From: Vermamoeba vermiformis
Taxonomy: Eukaryota; Tubulinea; Echinamoebida
Direction of reading: 5' to 3'
DNA length: 64,000 nt
Assembly: GCA_045837725.1 (NCBI GenBank)
Contig: JBEWZL010000124.1
Location: 310,001-374,000 of the forward strand
The translations under genes and the position numbers were made by a program. Shown here in pieces: positions 46,271 to 59,358 of this stretch. A model generated the notes under the pieces. That model did no database searches and had not been told where the DNA came from. It worked only from the letters and a program-made list of their open reading frames with translations. Within the stretch, counting starts at the first letter, position 1. Each line of letters starts with the position of its first letter.

Positions 46271-49200
46271 TTAAATTTCCCACTTTTCTACCTGTGCCCG
46301 CATATCAATTTGCGTTTGTTGTACGCGCAGGTAATTGAACACGCAAACAGGACACGCGAGATTCATGACGCGCTGTTGATATTCACCGAGCAACAGCTTC
46401 GTGGTGACTGGCACTGCGATGGGCAACTGTTCCGCACGTGATTTAAACTGCGGCAAGATTCTGTCTTGGTAATCATCGCGCGCAAAGTAATGGCCGCACG
46501 TGAATGCAACGTGCTATATGAAGGGTTGATTAGAAACAGTGGACTAACAAAGGAAAGTGAGCGGATGTATTTACGGTAGGATCTTCCGGATTGACATTAG
46601 TAGGGCCTTTAATAGGCGCTAACATAGTAGACAAGGCGATCTTATCTTTAACATCGACGTCTTTGTTCAAATTGTTGCGGATCGAGGCCAACAATTTCTC
46701 TTCCGGAACTTTCTCGCTTTGTTCTATTAATAGGTTAGATTTTGTAGCGAACAGATGATGCAATCTTACCTTTGCGGAAGTTTTCGTCCATAATTTGGGT
46801 ATATGAGGTGACTACAGCAAAATAAATGTCTTGCGAGAGCGTGACGCATAACGGAGACTTGTCAGATCCAGCTGGAACTTCTTGAAGGAGTAACAGCTCA
46901 CCTAATAGTGGCGCAAGTACTCTTATATTGTCCTTAATATGTTCTTCAAGCGGTTCTAACGGCAATTTTCTTTCGTGCCAGAATTGTAAAATCTACGAAG
47001 CAGATCCGTTAGTTTTGCTCGAACAAAATTCAGTTGACGTACTTGATATAAGAGCTCTTCACGGTTAGGGACATTGGCAAGGTCCTTCACGATGAAAGTT
47101 AAGCAGTCCGAGCAGGGACAAGGTCTCATCAGTGCGGTCCTCATCGTTGGCTTGGAACATGGTCTCGTAAGACTTGAGCGTGCAGTACACCGCTAACAGC
47201 CAGCGACGCGTTTGAAGTGCGACAATAGATGCCGCTGAAAAGTTGTTCCACTCGAGGGCTTTGTCGAGCACAAGGTGCGGACGATACGGTACTGTCGCGT
47301 GTTGACCAGGGCCAGTCGATGCAGCCAAGGCATTGGAGCTGTTCAGCGTGCCAGCTTGTGGTGCGTCCCAACCTCGCAGTGTAGCTTCAATCATGGCTGG
47401 ACCATAGAGCTCCTCATCTGTCATGCGATTAGTACAATAATACATTAAATATCACTACTTCGCTTACCGTGATCAAAGGCCAAATGTTTCTTCTGCGTGC
47501 CATTGACTTCAGCGCCGTTGACTTCAGTTCCATTGGTCTTTTTGTCGTTCGTATTTGAATCCCCGCCAAACACACGGTAATTCACCACTTCGTTCAGCGA
47601 ATCAACAAGACGTGGTGCCCACTCGTCGTTAAGACTATTGTGTCCTAATTGGCCGAAGCGACCTGATCCCCAGGTGTAGACATGACCTCGTTCTGTGCAG
47701 TCATAAGCACGTGTAATGAGGTTAAATATGTCATGACATACCAGTCAGTACTACGTTGAACTCATCACCGCAGCAGATCTGTTTGATTCGTTTGCCTTTG
47801 AGCGCTAAGATCGGTGTGGGCACTTCACTGAACATTTCAGCAATTGAGCGCTGTCGCTCATTGGACTTTTGCGATTTGTTCGCCGAGAAGCTTTTGCCCC
47901 ACATGTATACTTTGCCTTGCGCTAGTGTTTGCATAGATTAGTGCCGCTGACTTAAGAGCAGTTAAGAGGCCTTACCGCTGACAACAACAGTGTGGAAGTG
48001 GCCTGTGGCAATCAACGAGGCCTGTTTGCCCATCAAGAACTCGATCAACTTGGGCTCGAGTTGGTCTTCGTAGCGCTCTTGTTCCACTTTTGACTTCTTC
48101 ATTGCACGGCCCCACAGGTAGATGTTACCCAAATCTGGTCATATTAGCGAGAGGTCTTGCAACTAAATGAGACTAGACTTACCATTGACAGCGACAGTGT
48201 GGAATGAGCCACACGCCACGGACGTGAAGTGCGTGCCCACGAGTGCTGAGAGCAGGCGAGGGATCAACAAGTCCTCGCTGTCACCGTGCCCCAATTGACC
48301 GTACAGTCCGCTGCCCCACGTGTACACATTGCCGTTGTCCAACAGCAGTGCGTTGTGACTGAAGCCGCACGAGACTGCTTTCCACTGCGCCACTTTGCTG
48401 CCCTCAAGGAATGCAATCAGATGTGGCGCGTGTTTGTCATCACGATCGCCGAGGCCAAGCTGACCGTGACTACCCGCACCAAACACCCACAGTCCTTTGT
48501 CTGTCAAAATCATGCTGTGCGACCAGCCACACGCGAGGGACTTGACGCGCACTTGACCGAGTTCAGTGATTGCTGTCGGCACTGTTCGTGGCTCTGTGTC
48601 ACCGAGACCCAGTTGACCATGGTCATTTGCACCCCACGCATACACCGTGCCACTCTCTGTGTGGCTATTGTTAGTGACCTGATGATGAAATAGTTGCAAT
48701 GGTTGACATACCATCCACGGCAATAGTGTGTTCACCACCGCATGCAATGTGCGTGATGTTGACAGATGACAGCGAGGACACCTTTTGCGGCGTGAATCTA
48801 AATGCAAGTGTTAGAGCCAAAGTCAATATTATTGCATAGCTTGCGTACTTGTGCTCTGAGTGGCCGAGTCCCAGTTGTGCCGAATTATTCCGCCCCCAAA
48901 TATAGACTTGACCGTCCTCTGTGATGACTGCCGTGTGACCCCAGCCACATGTCACTTTTGACACTTTTTTCTCGTTGAAAGACTGCACCATTTGATATTG
49001 CACTGATTTGGCTGGCAAAAACAGTTAGCTTAATTAGGCAAATGAGAAGGGGTTGTTTTTACCTTTTTTGGCTTGAGGCTCAGAGCGCTGTTGTCTGCGG
49101 TAGTTCAACACGAATAAAGTGGCTAAAAATAGCTCGACGTATTCTTCTTTAGTCGCAGCGTGCTCCTCTTCAACAGTCTCTTTGCTCATGTACGAGCTGT

Positions 49201-52200
49201 TGTTCAGTGAATTGGTGCTATTTATAGTCGCGCTTGAATTGTTCAGTGAACCGCCTTGGACTTCGAGCTCCATAATCTTGGCTGTTTTAGAAGTCGCGAA
49301 GCTGAACACTTTCATCATATTTTCACCGAGCGGATCAAAATAACTCGCGATTTGGATCTAATATTGAAGCGTTAGCATTGCGACTACTAAATAAGGAAAT
49401 GCTATTATAATACGTACCAAGACCTCTTCAGTAAGATAGGGCAACAACGAGTATATTCTGCTGAAGTATTTGTGGACTGTAATAGGATCGGCTAAATATA
49501 GCTATAAAAGATGAAGGGTTAATATTAGCTTTAATACTATAGTGGATATGACCGCGTACTTGGATCTGTTCAGACGCAGGCAAACTCTTCGCCAATGCGC
49601 CATTAGCACCGCTTTTCAGATGTTCGAGCAAGAAGTTTTCCTAAAGGAGGTATTGTTAGATGGATCTCTTGCAGTACACGATCAGCTATAGAGCACGTAC
49701 AGTTAAGTATTTGATCTCTTCGGGGCCTATGTTCAACGAGCCTCGTTCAGTGGCTAACAACTGCATTGCTCGCGGCATTAAATTGCGTGCATCTCCGACC
49801 TAAATAACGAAAATTAATTCCTGGAATAAAATTCTCAATAAGCCGGCTTATTGACGTACCAATAAGAAATATCGCATCAAACCATGCTCCAAGAACAACG
49901 CCAGTGCCTTGGTAGCATCATAGTCTTCATTCTTCCGCAGAAATTTTTGGAACTCTTCATCGAGGTATTGGAACTCTTTGCTTTGCAATAGTTTCTGTAA
50001 ATAACACTGTAGTAGTGTGTTGGATAATCTTCGTCGTTCACTCATGGATAAAGCTGTAATAATACAATTATTAATAATTAGTTCAGATTAGTATTAGGGC
50101 CAGATCCGTACCAGTAGGTTCACCAAGAGTGCTTCGTAATCGCGTAATAATTACATCCATGCGTCCTACTTCTAAGAACTTGGCGACTAATTTGCTCGTC
50201 TGTACATTGGAGAGATAATACAAACTAAATTATAGAATAAGTATTAGGTAGCTACTAAAGGCTATAACGTACTCTAATGCACGACCATAGTCACCGCGAT
50301 GTATATGGGAATCAGCAGCGGCTTCGTAGAGTGCTAACAGGTCCAAAGCGAAGGTCTTTCCGAGTGCTTCAGCGGATGCGGATCTCTGGTGCACCAACTC
50401 GAAGAAAATCTGTTCTGGAGGAGTCTAGAAGCAATTTTAAGGATATTACATCACATATTTAACGACGGAGTATGTATTTGTACTTACTCTAGGGCGCACT
50501 TCATAGACTGAATCGCGCGTGTAAATGAACATGCCCTCGAGAGGCTCACTCGTCATTGAATCATTGCCAGAGCTGTCGCATAATCAATATTTGAATACAA
50601 ATATTACCGTCTATGGCAATTTGATATATTTAAATCAGCTTACGTCTTAGCTGCAGCTTGTTGCTCGCGGATCGTCTGATCAATGATGGTAAATTCGAGT
50701 TGGTCGCCCATACTCGCAGTTGGTGATGATAGACTAGGAGCTTGTTGACTACTAGGCACATGAGCCTTGGGCGCTACGAATGCTGGCAAGTGGCCTGCGA
50801 TCCGTTCATTTAGCCCGAATTTAAACTCTTGGAGCTTTGATTCTTTTTGATATTTCGACATCCCTATTATTAATTAGATTATTATAGTGCCAGTAAAGGT
50901 ATGAATCTCTATGTTTTCAACTTACATCGCGGATTTGCTGAAGCTCCTGAAAGTAGACGAGAAATTACGCCTAATTTCCAGCCATCTTCGTCTGTTAAAT
51001 GTGAAATGTTAATTATTATGCAAGATTGAGGTCGTATATGATTATTCTAAATGCTCTAAGCCAATTATTGCAATGGAATACGGATCTGTAGTTAGCTGAA
51101 AGTTGGTACGTACCAGTTCTAAGAGTGAATATAACCTTATCAGTGAGATATACATTCTTAATATCGCTATCGAATAGTTGAAACACGAATAAAGGAAATT
51201 TTGTAAGCAGTGCGTCGTAGATCTCTAACTTGTTGCTGGATTTGTCGTAAGCGCCGATCACTTGCTCGCTTTGATGCATGCGTTGTTGACTAAGTGCCTA
51301 TAGGATAGTATTGGTTAATAAGAGCGAGTCATATTCATTGTTCTACGTACAGTTTCAGGTCCGAATTTGTTGATCTGAGTGAGGACAAAAGGAGGCTTGT
51401 TAAACTGCTTGATAATCGATTGGTAACTTGTGCCACCGACATTTTGTTCTAAAGTAAGCTTCCAGTAACCCCCGCCGATTGTATTAAGCAACAAATACTA
51501 AACAATAAAATTCATTGTCAGTACAGATCCAATTCAAATTTTAATTCTGAGTTTAAATTCGAAGAAAAACTGATTAAATTAATAATGTTTAGATCATATA
51601 AAGCAATTATTAACGTACCTTAGAGGTCTTAGTGGTGTCCTCGATGATTTCTACTTTTGATATCGGATATTTCATCTTCAGTCGCAGTCGTTCTTTTGTC
51701 GCTAAATTTACAATGCGAATGCTGCCTGTCTCCGAGCCGAATATGCCTATATTTGGGCATTAGTTTACTTGATTAGGTATATTCAACAAAGCAAACAAAT
51801 TTTCTTTTCGGAAGTATTATTAATTACTTAAACATAACTCTTAATACTATATATCTAATAATAATAACTATAATAATTATTCTATATTCATTGACGCACC
51901 ATAGTCCTCGCTCGAATTATAAGGCCTCCACCAAACACAATGATTGAAATGTCTCGTGGCATTGCTCTTTGATGAGGCCGAGAACATTTTAATGTCGTTG
52001 AATGAATTCATCATGCTATATATAATGTTACTTAGTATTGTTCATATTAATCGTAATGGAGCGGATCCAGGTACTTTATAAATACTATTTGTATGATCGT
52101 TACCTGTTCGATTCTTGACTCTTAAACATGATGAAATAAATAGGAATCAAGACTATATTTCTGTCGTGAGTGACGCACAACAGCCACTGCGCTGTTGGAT

Positions 52201-52746
52201 TGAATGCCATTGCTGTTATTTTCTTGGCTGGATCCTGCAGTCGAAATTGAAATGAGTATCTAGCTAGTAATATAGGAATGTTATTATAGTGTACCTTTAG
52301 CCATGGCAATCTTCGCACTAATGGCACGCCACTCTCGCCAACATGTCGAAAAATAAAGTGATCTTTCCAAAGAATTGTTAGCAAAGTAAAAATAATTGAT
52401 TATAATCGCCACATTATGTATTATAATTAATATGAACGTATTAAAGTGAGAAAAAGGTATAATAATTTTAAATAAAATATTTAGATATTTTTTTTATCGA
52501 TTAATTACCATTCGAGCAATAAAGGGCTAAAAATTCATGGCCAAGATATCCGCCCTGTGCCACCACATCAATAGTCACATCTTGTTTATTGTTCAGACTA
52601 TTTGCATCGATTTTTCCTTTTGGTTTGGCTTTAGATCCGGACGACACGCTCAAAATTTTGACCAACGAAAATAAGCCAAAGTTATGAGCCTTGACGTCGA
52701 ACGACCCAGATACTCTGTTGTTATTATTGCTAGAAGATCTATTCAT
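46271..52746 (-). CDS. Giant beta-propeller / helical / RCC1 / zinc protein, one apparent +1 jump
   Basis: About 27 short exons keep phase over 6.5 kb and encode about 1700 residues. Order: N-terminal WD-like propeller (ITAMAFNPTAQWLLCVTHD, GIFGSETGSIRIVNLATKE); linker; a helical solenoid (LDLLALYEAAADSHIHRGDY, LYYLSNVQTSKLVAKFLEV); an RCC1 propeller of several repeats (VTCGWGHTAVITEDG, VYAWGANDHGQLGLGD, VYTWGSGLYGQLGHGD, VYTWGSGRFGQLGHN); another helical part; and a C-terminal zinc-like pair FTCGHYF with NLACPVCVFNYL. The domain mix recalls membrane-tethering or GTPase-regulating scaffolds, but I recognise no named family. Near 47095-47108 the frame moves +1, best fitting CTT-A-ACT. Starts 74 bases from TAPT1. 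Confidence 0.8.
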
Positions 52747-52820
52747 CGCATCTCTCCTGTTGCATCCGCTCTCAATTAAATAGAAATTTGCAATGAATTT
52801 TTCTTTTAGTTCAAATTAAC
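52747..52820. promoter_or_regulatory. 74-base divergent promoter (propeller-RCC1 gene and TAPT1)
   Basis: The start codons of two large divergent genes are 74 bases apart, so the promoter must be shared or overlap the 5' UTRs. AT-rich, no named motif. Confidence 0.4.
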
Positions 52821-55721
52821 ATGAGCGAGCCAGCACACGTCCCTGCTATCAATATAGACCTCGTACATGATTTAAATAATAATTTAAATGTAAATAACTC
52901 ACCTTTGCCGCCGATCGAGGAAGAACCAGTGACACCAACAGATCTCAAAAAGACAGGCGAGATCCGCGCACCTGAACTGCATGAAGAGGTCACACCCGCA
53001 CATGCCTCGGGTATGCGCGCTATTAAGTCCGAAGAAGCACTATTCAAGTCTCCGCTGAGTACGCCAAGCACGCCAGGCACATCTGGCACTACATCTCCCA
53101 CGCACGGCTTGTCGAGCAGCACGAGCAGCATACCGCGCAAGACTAGGAAGAGAACGAATAGCTTGCCTGATGAACGACTATCACCGAGCAATACTAAGCC
53201 TGTGCCTGCGATCAAAACTGTTGCGTTCAAAGGGATCAAAGAAGGTAAGGTTTATTTAATTGTTACAATAGAGACACGCATGAATATGATATAGATAGAA
53301 TATATTTATTGCCATGATCAATCTAATTAATATTTTAAATTTATTTTTCCTTGACCGCCAAATTATTCGTGCCACGTCAGCGATCTGCATCGTTATTAAG
53401 ACCTACTATCGATATAAAATAGATCATATTATTTTTCTAAATAATATTAATGACAAATGACTACCGAACTCGATCCAGTAAGCAACTTTGGCTGACATCC
53501 GGACTTACCATCTATTCTATTAACAGAATCTGATGGCACTAGCTCACCTAGACGATCACCGCGATTAAGTCCGACGATTAATAGGCGCAAAGGATTTATG
53601 GACTGGGCTGTTGAAGAGGTCACTGGAAGTCAAATGGATGGCAAACAGAACCAGCTCAGCAAGACTAGAGACGATGTATATAACTTTATTAGAGTGCCTT
53701 GGCAATTAGAAAAGGTAATGAGTCATATTAAATGTGATACTATCCTCGCGTAACGGTTTTTTTGTAACGGGATCGGATCTTGCTTACAAATTGCAAATGA
53801 AGTGGGCTAATATGTTATTATCGTTCATTATAGGCATGCACATTTGGATTCTTTGCGTGCATGGACGCATTTCTGTTCTATTTCACGTTCTTCCCGATCC
53901 GCATCCTGCTCGCAATATTTTTATTCTTGAAGAAGATCGTACAGCCTAGCAAGTAAGATATGCCGATTAAATAATACAATATCATTTAATTATTTCATTT
54001 TGAACGTAAAATAATTGTATGGTTCTTCGTGTAATCGATTTTTGTTTTGACGTGGATCAGATCCGCGTCATGACGGATGTTTAACTAACTGAAAATCTAT
54101 TATTATAGGACTGAACTAACACCAGGTCATATATACGACTTGCTGCGCTTTGTTATTGGTTGTTTTTCGTGCTGGATCTTGTCGTTCATCGACGCTTCAA
54201 TTTTGTATCATTTTATCAAGGGCCAAGCTGTTATTAAGCTCTACGTCATATTCAACGCGATAGAGGTACGTATTTTAGCATATTTAAGTCGCTCAATATC
54301 ATCCCACAATATAATTCTTGGAGTTTTGTTCGAACAAATTTTTTCTTTGTGGATCCGATGTAGTTTGAACTATTTGAATATTATTATCGTAGTATTCATA
54401 TTCAACATGATGTGTGTCGTGTGTCCTGACCTCTGAATCAATCATGTAGTCAGCATTTACACGAGCTGAATTTGAATTTTTATTTTTTTTTCTTTGCCCT
54501 AATTTGGCTATTTTTTCTTAACCATGCAATAAACTGAGCTAATCTAATCTTTGCAGATATTCGACAAGCTATGCTGCGCATTCGGTCAAGACGTGTTTGA
54601 CTCGTTGTTTTTGATTGTGAGGCCCGAAAAAGACTCGCACAAGACACGGCTCAGACCAATCACGCACTTTGTGGTGTCGCTGGTATACACTGGTATACGA
54701 CGCTATGCCCATATTTGGCAATCTAATCACTGACAATCTTTGCAGCTATTCACTCCGTGCTGATCTACGTGCGCGTGATCACGATGAATGTCGCGGTGAA
54801 TTCGTACAACAACGCGCTGTTGACGCTGTTGGTGTCGAACAACTTCATCGAGGTCAAGTCGAGTGTGTTCAAGAACTACCGAGAGGAGAACTTGTTTCAA
54901 GTCACCTGCAGCGGTACGTCCTCCGTACTTAGCGTTAAAATGATATCGTTGGATCCGAGACATTAGGCTCATAGTTCGAGAGGCCTATTAGTTTGTATTA
55001 TCAATACTAATGATGTCGTTTATGTCCCTTTAGACGTGCTCGAGCGATTTCAGCTGTTGGCGTACCTGTTCATCGTCATCTTTCACAACATGCACGACCT
55101 CGAGTGGAACATATCCATGAATGTGTTTCTCATGAACGTGTGGGTGGTACGTCTGTCATGGATGTGCACCATGCATGTTCATATTTAACTGTTGCTATTC
55201 AGGTTGGCATAGTGTTGGGCAGTGAGTTCGTGGTGGATTGGATCAAGCACTGTTTCATTCTCAAATTCAACAATATGAGTGCTGATATCTACGCCAAGTT
55301 CTCAATGATCCTCAGATCTGACGTCCTTGATGCTCGCAACGAGGTACTTAACGAGCTAATTCTTTAACAATGCTTCACAAACTGACTTGTTCAAGGGCTT
55401 TTTGGATCCGTCCTCGAATGTGGCACGACGCATTGGCTTTATTCCACTGCCCCTAGCATGCTTAGTACTGCGCGTATTCTTCCACATCTTCCCACTATCA
55501 GGCTGGCTCGGAGTAGTACTGCTATTGGTGTTCTGTTTGGTGATTGCTGCGCTCAAAGTGCTCATTCGTATCTTGTTGCTCGGCAGTTGTCTCACCAAGT
55601 TTGAAAAGCTCAAGGTAATGCTGGAAATACTCGCAACACCTATTTCATACGACTAACCTTTTGTGCTTAGGCTGAGAGCAAAAAACTGTCACAGATCAGC
55701 ACACCGTACCAAAAGGTCTAG
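52821..55721 (+). CDS. TAPT1: TAPT1/EMP65-family transmembrane protein
   Basis: About eleven exons, roughly 600 residues. A disordered, Ser/Thr/Pro-rich N-terminus (about 200 residues) precedes the conserved multi-spanning domain: FIRVPWQLEK, FGFFACMDAFLFYFTFFPIRI, HIYDLLRFVIGCFSCW, ASILYHFIKGQAVIKLYVIF, IFDKLCCAFGQDVFDSLF, AVNSYNNALLTLLVSNNF, ENLFQVTC, FVVDWIKHCFILKFNNM and a final pair of helices. These blocks are diagnostic for TAPT1 (vertebrates, ciliary basal body and axial patterning) and yeast Emp65 (ER). No ciliary gene is nearby, so an ER role is as likely. All frames are intact; one intron uses the second of two adjacent GTATAC donors. Confidence 0.94.
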
Positions 55722-55824
55722 CGAGGCTATTATTGGCCTATTTGTTCATCTTTCGTTGTATCATTGTAAATTACTGTAAATAAGTTTCAAACCAAATTCG
55801 TGTTCATTATTACAACCAGGTACA

Positions 55825-58800
55825 TTATTTTCTTATGTATACATCTTGAACACCATACACTGATATTTTTTCCAACGTTTCAAACGACGGCTTGTCAAGG
55901 TGTTCAGCTGAGTTAGGGAAACAAATACGCAAATGCGTCAACTTCTTTTTGCAGCCAATGCAGTGTTTAGTCTAAGCATTGGTGAGAGGTGTTAATTACT
56001 GTGAAATTTTATGAATTTGTTTGTGATTGATTACCTTCAAGCTCTCGACGAACTTAGCATCCAAGTTGGCGTGTTCGTTACCGCAATCCAGATTGAACAA
56101 CGTGAGAATGCTCTGGTAGTTGTAGAACTCACCGCAAGGCACGTGATACAAACACTTGCTGTCGAGTGGTTGGCGACACGCGTCCACGACTGTTGCTGAC
56201 CACTCACCGGTTTGACCTAGCGATGCGTTAGCTACACGCCCTTCAAGCTCATTGCACGCCATTAGCAGGACTTACTCTTTGACAGCCTGGTGTTCGATGG
56301 ATTGAGTGGCACGAGCTCTTCCACTCTGAATGTCTCGCGGTCCAAACTGCAGTAGCTGAGTGTGACCGTTGATTCTTTGTCGCCAATGTGTCCGCACGGC
56401 AACAGTTGTGGATTGCGCATGGTTTGCATCAGAATCAAATCTTGCCAGCCAAGTGCCTTGGTGCCCTTTTTGCGTGTGAAATATACTGGGAGATTGTTAG
56501 TGACACTAAAAATAATAAAAGTTCTTGTGGGCAACCATACCAGTTTTCAGCCTAGGACATCGAGAACCAACGTCAGTCAGCCAATTGTTGTCCAACACTT
56601 CACTCGTGTCAACAACACTCAAAACCTGATTAAAAGACGTTAGAACATACTCCTCGAGCATGGATGGAACTCACTTCTAGTGCTGGGATCTTTTCTTTTT
56701 TAGAGAGCAACGAGAAAACTTTTTCACCGCTCTTTTTGAGCTCGTAGCAGTGGTCTAAATACAACTCACGGAGATTGGTGAGACGATAAAGTGACAGCAG
56801 TGAGCGAGCACTGGTCTGTGTGCCTGTCAAATTCAAAATCTCGACCTGCACACGCGTTAGCAAGATCTGAAATGGCGCGACATTGATTGACCTACTTCGT
56901 TCTCGCGATGAATGGGGTGTCCTTTGCCATTAGTGCCGTTGAAAATTGCACGCATTGAAGACTCAGTGTTTGACAGGTCAATCTCTGAGAACACAATGCG
57001 AACTTTGTGCAGTTGATAAGCAAACGAGAGAATTCGATCGAGAATTTTCACCACCAAGTCCTGTGCACCAACCGTGAGTTGACACATAAATAACGAATGC
57101 ACAAGCGTACCTTGGCCTTTTCGCGTTGTTGTTCGGGTGTGCCTTCAATTTTGTTGGGTTGTAAGAAGGGCCAGTTCGCGAATGAAATGCGCATCTTGGC
57201 ACGCACTTCCAGCTTGAGATCAGCACTCGCTGAGAGCGGCGAATCTGAGTGCGGTGACGAGCCTTTAACAGGACTGCTCGTGGGTGTTGTGTTGCTGCTG
57301 GGCACTGACAACGAGCCCTCGCCGTCCTCGTTGTTGTTGCTCGCACTGACGCGGTCTTCAGGCCCGAGGTCCACGGACTTGATCTCAAGCACGGGCAACA
57401 CGACTTTAGACTCCTCAGTGCCTGTCCATCGCGCAACTTCGCGCAACAAAGGCGCTGAAATGTCACGCTCTAGCCTCCTTCGACCATTAGCAGTCTCGAA
57501 CTCTTTGAGCGCTGAGTCCAAGTCGAGTGACTGTGATGTGTGGAGGGGCGAGCGGCTTTGTTTGGGACTGCCGCGGTGTTGATTGTCGGAGTTGAGCACA
57601 GCGTCAGTACTCTGCACGAGTGGTGGCTGCGGAATAACTTTTTGTGGGCTTGGTGCAGGTTTAATTCCACTGCTGGTGGCTCGCTTTGACCTAGTGCTGC
57701 CTGTAGTGGGAGGGTTGGTGGTTGGCGTGTTGGGGACTATTGGAATTGGTTCACTTTTGTGAGCTGGTTCAGGGGCATTGCTGTTGGTGTTGCTAGTATT
57801 GGTGCTAGTATTGTTGCTGGTGTTGTTGCCAGTGTTGTTGTTCGTCCTGTTCGTGCTGGGACTGTCAGTGCTCGAAGTACTTGAGCGCAAGAGATCCTCC
57901 GTCGAGCCATGCGACGAGTTGCTCCGCGCCAATTGCAACGCATGCACTATTTGCGTGTATTCGGGGAACAACTTCAAGAAGGCGGGACTGCGCGAGTTAA
58001 AGGCCAAAGATTCGCGCGCATACATTCGCTTCTGCGTGTCATCGGTGTCAATCGTCCCGATCAGTTCTTCGTCGTCAAGCTACAAGTAGCGCCCACATTA
58101 GCATCATATAATTTACTTACTAGTGTGTGTCTAATACGTACCAGTGCGAATAGTATTCCATATAGCAAACTATTGAAACAAAGTACTGTCAGATCCACGC
58201 CGGATCGCGAGAACAATTCTCAATTGTGACTCACCTTGAGAGTGTCCAATTTGGATTCCAGTGGTCGGGGTGGACTGAAGATATTCAATAGAGCCGTTAG
58301 TTTCGCGAAGATAACGCAGGAGTTTTCAGGATCGATGAAAAAATGAAGAAAAAATATCCGCTTACAGTCACTCATGCTGAGGCACAAACGAGTATCAGTT
58401 TTAAAGCGACCACTCGGAGTAATCATGTATATGCCTAAGTAATGATTAGCACACAATCGCGATTGTTATAACAGAATTCCAATTTTTTGGGACTAATGGA
58501 CAAAAATAGCTTGCGATCGGCTTACTTGGAGGTTTGTTCGGGTATTCTGGCGGGAATTTAATAAGGCCATGATATATACCTCCTGTTTAGTATTGAATGA
58601 ATGAGTCGAGGGCAGGAAGAAGCGCATTTTGATTTTTAAGGTTTGCGGATCTAACGTGTAAGGATTGTTTGCTCCGCAGTTATAATTTATATAAACATTA
58701 TTTATCCTTATTAAATGACCATACGATCGTGCCGTAAGAGGTTATTAGGTCTTGAAGAGTAAATTTTAAAATCGATTTTGCATAGTCAATTACCTTTGAA

Positions 58801-59058
58801 CGGAGTACCATCGGGGCCCAAGATTAAAAAATGCCAAGTAAAAATATCATCATTGTCATATCTCGCTAAATATAAATTTAATTATTTAGCAGTGCGTAAG
58901 TGATGAAAATTGAATTAAAATATTTAACGGTCCCAATGCTGTTACTCACCCACTATGCCTTGCAATGGCTCTTTAAATATACTAAGTGCTTCTTTGGCGA
59001 GTCGTTTTTGAGCTTCTTTCGATATTCCGTTATCTTTTGCTGGCTGATTTGACTCCAT
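55825..59058 (-). CDS. UBE2J-type ubiquitin E2 continuous with LRR and U-box-like modules
   Basis: About thirteen exons with consistent phase, about 760 residues. The N-terminal part is a UBC6/UBE2J-class E2: AQKRLAKEALSIFKEPLQGI, DIFTWHFLILGPDGTPFKGG, IYHGLIKFPPEYPNKPP, ITPSGRFKTDTRLCLSMSD (catalytic Cys), HPDHWNPNW, and SLAFNSRSPAFLKLFPEY as in UBE2J2. Instead of the usual ER tail anchor, the same exon (about 58081-57111) runs into a Ser/Asn/Pro-rich linker, then SFANWPF, a helical/LRR segment (VEILNLTGTQTSARSLLSLY, LTNLRELYLDHCYELKK), a U-box-like block NPQLLPCGHIGD with YCSLDRETFRVEELVPLNP, and a second block CRQPLDSKC, HVPCGEF, KHCIGCKKK. This implies E2 and E3-like functions in one chain. 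Confidence 0.85.
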
Positions 59059-59190
59059 TTTCAATTTGTGACGGTATTATTTATCCTCATCAAAGGTCTA
59101 ATATATTTACAAATTTATGCTGATGAGGTCGTCCAAATCGTGTTCCTATTGTTCTGATCCTTGAAAACGTCAACCCTTCGTTGAACAAAT

Positions 59191-59196
59191 CACGTG
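59191..59196. promoter_or_regulatory. CACGTG palindrome between the E2-fusion start and GH1 stop
   Basis: CACGTG at 59191-59196, 133 bases upstream of the E2-fusion start codon (minus strand). Same motif as in other intergenic regions here. Confidence 0.35.
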
Positions 59197-59358
59197 CGCG
59201 AGATACAGTATTATGGACGTGCGGTCCCAAAGGTAGACAAGGTAGTCATAGGAACAGGACTGTTAACAAAGATCTATAAAGACTGCTTGGTCTTGACTGG
59301 CGAATTACCCCAGAAGGATCGGAGATCGGATAGTTTATTCGCTTAAAGGACGTAAGTC

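Noticed and set aside
292-47108. Programmed +1 shifting exactly at stop codons, as in Euplotes
   Set aside because: For GH16 site 1 and the ABCD4-like gene, conserved blocks are already in the +1 frame before the stop, so the jump lies upstream of it.
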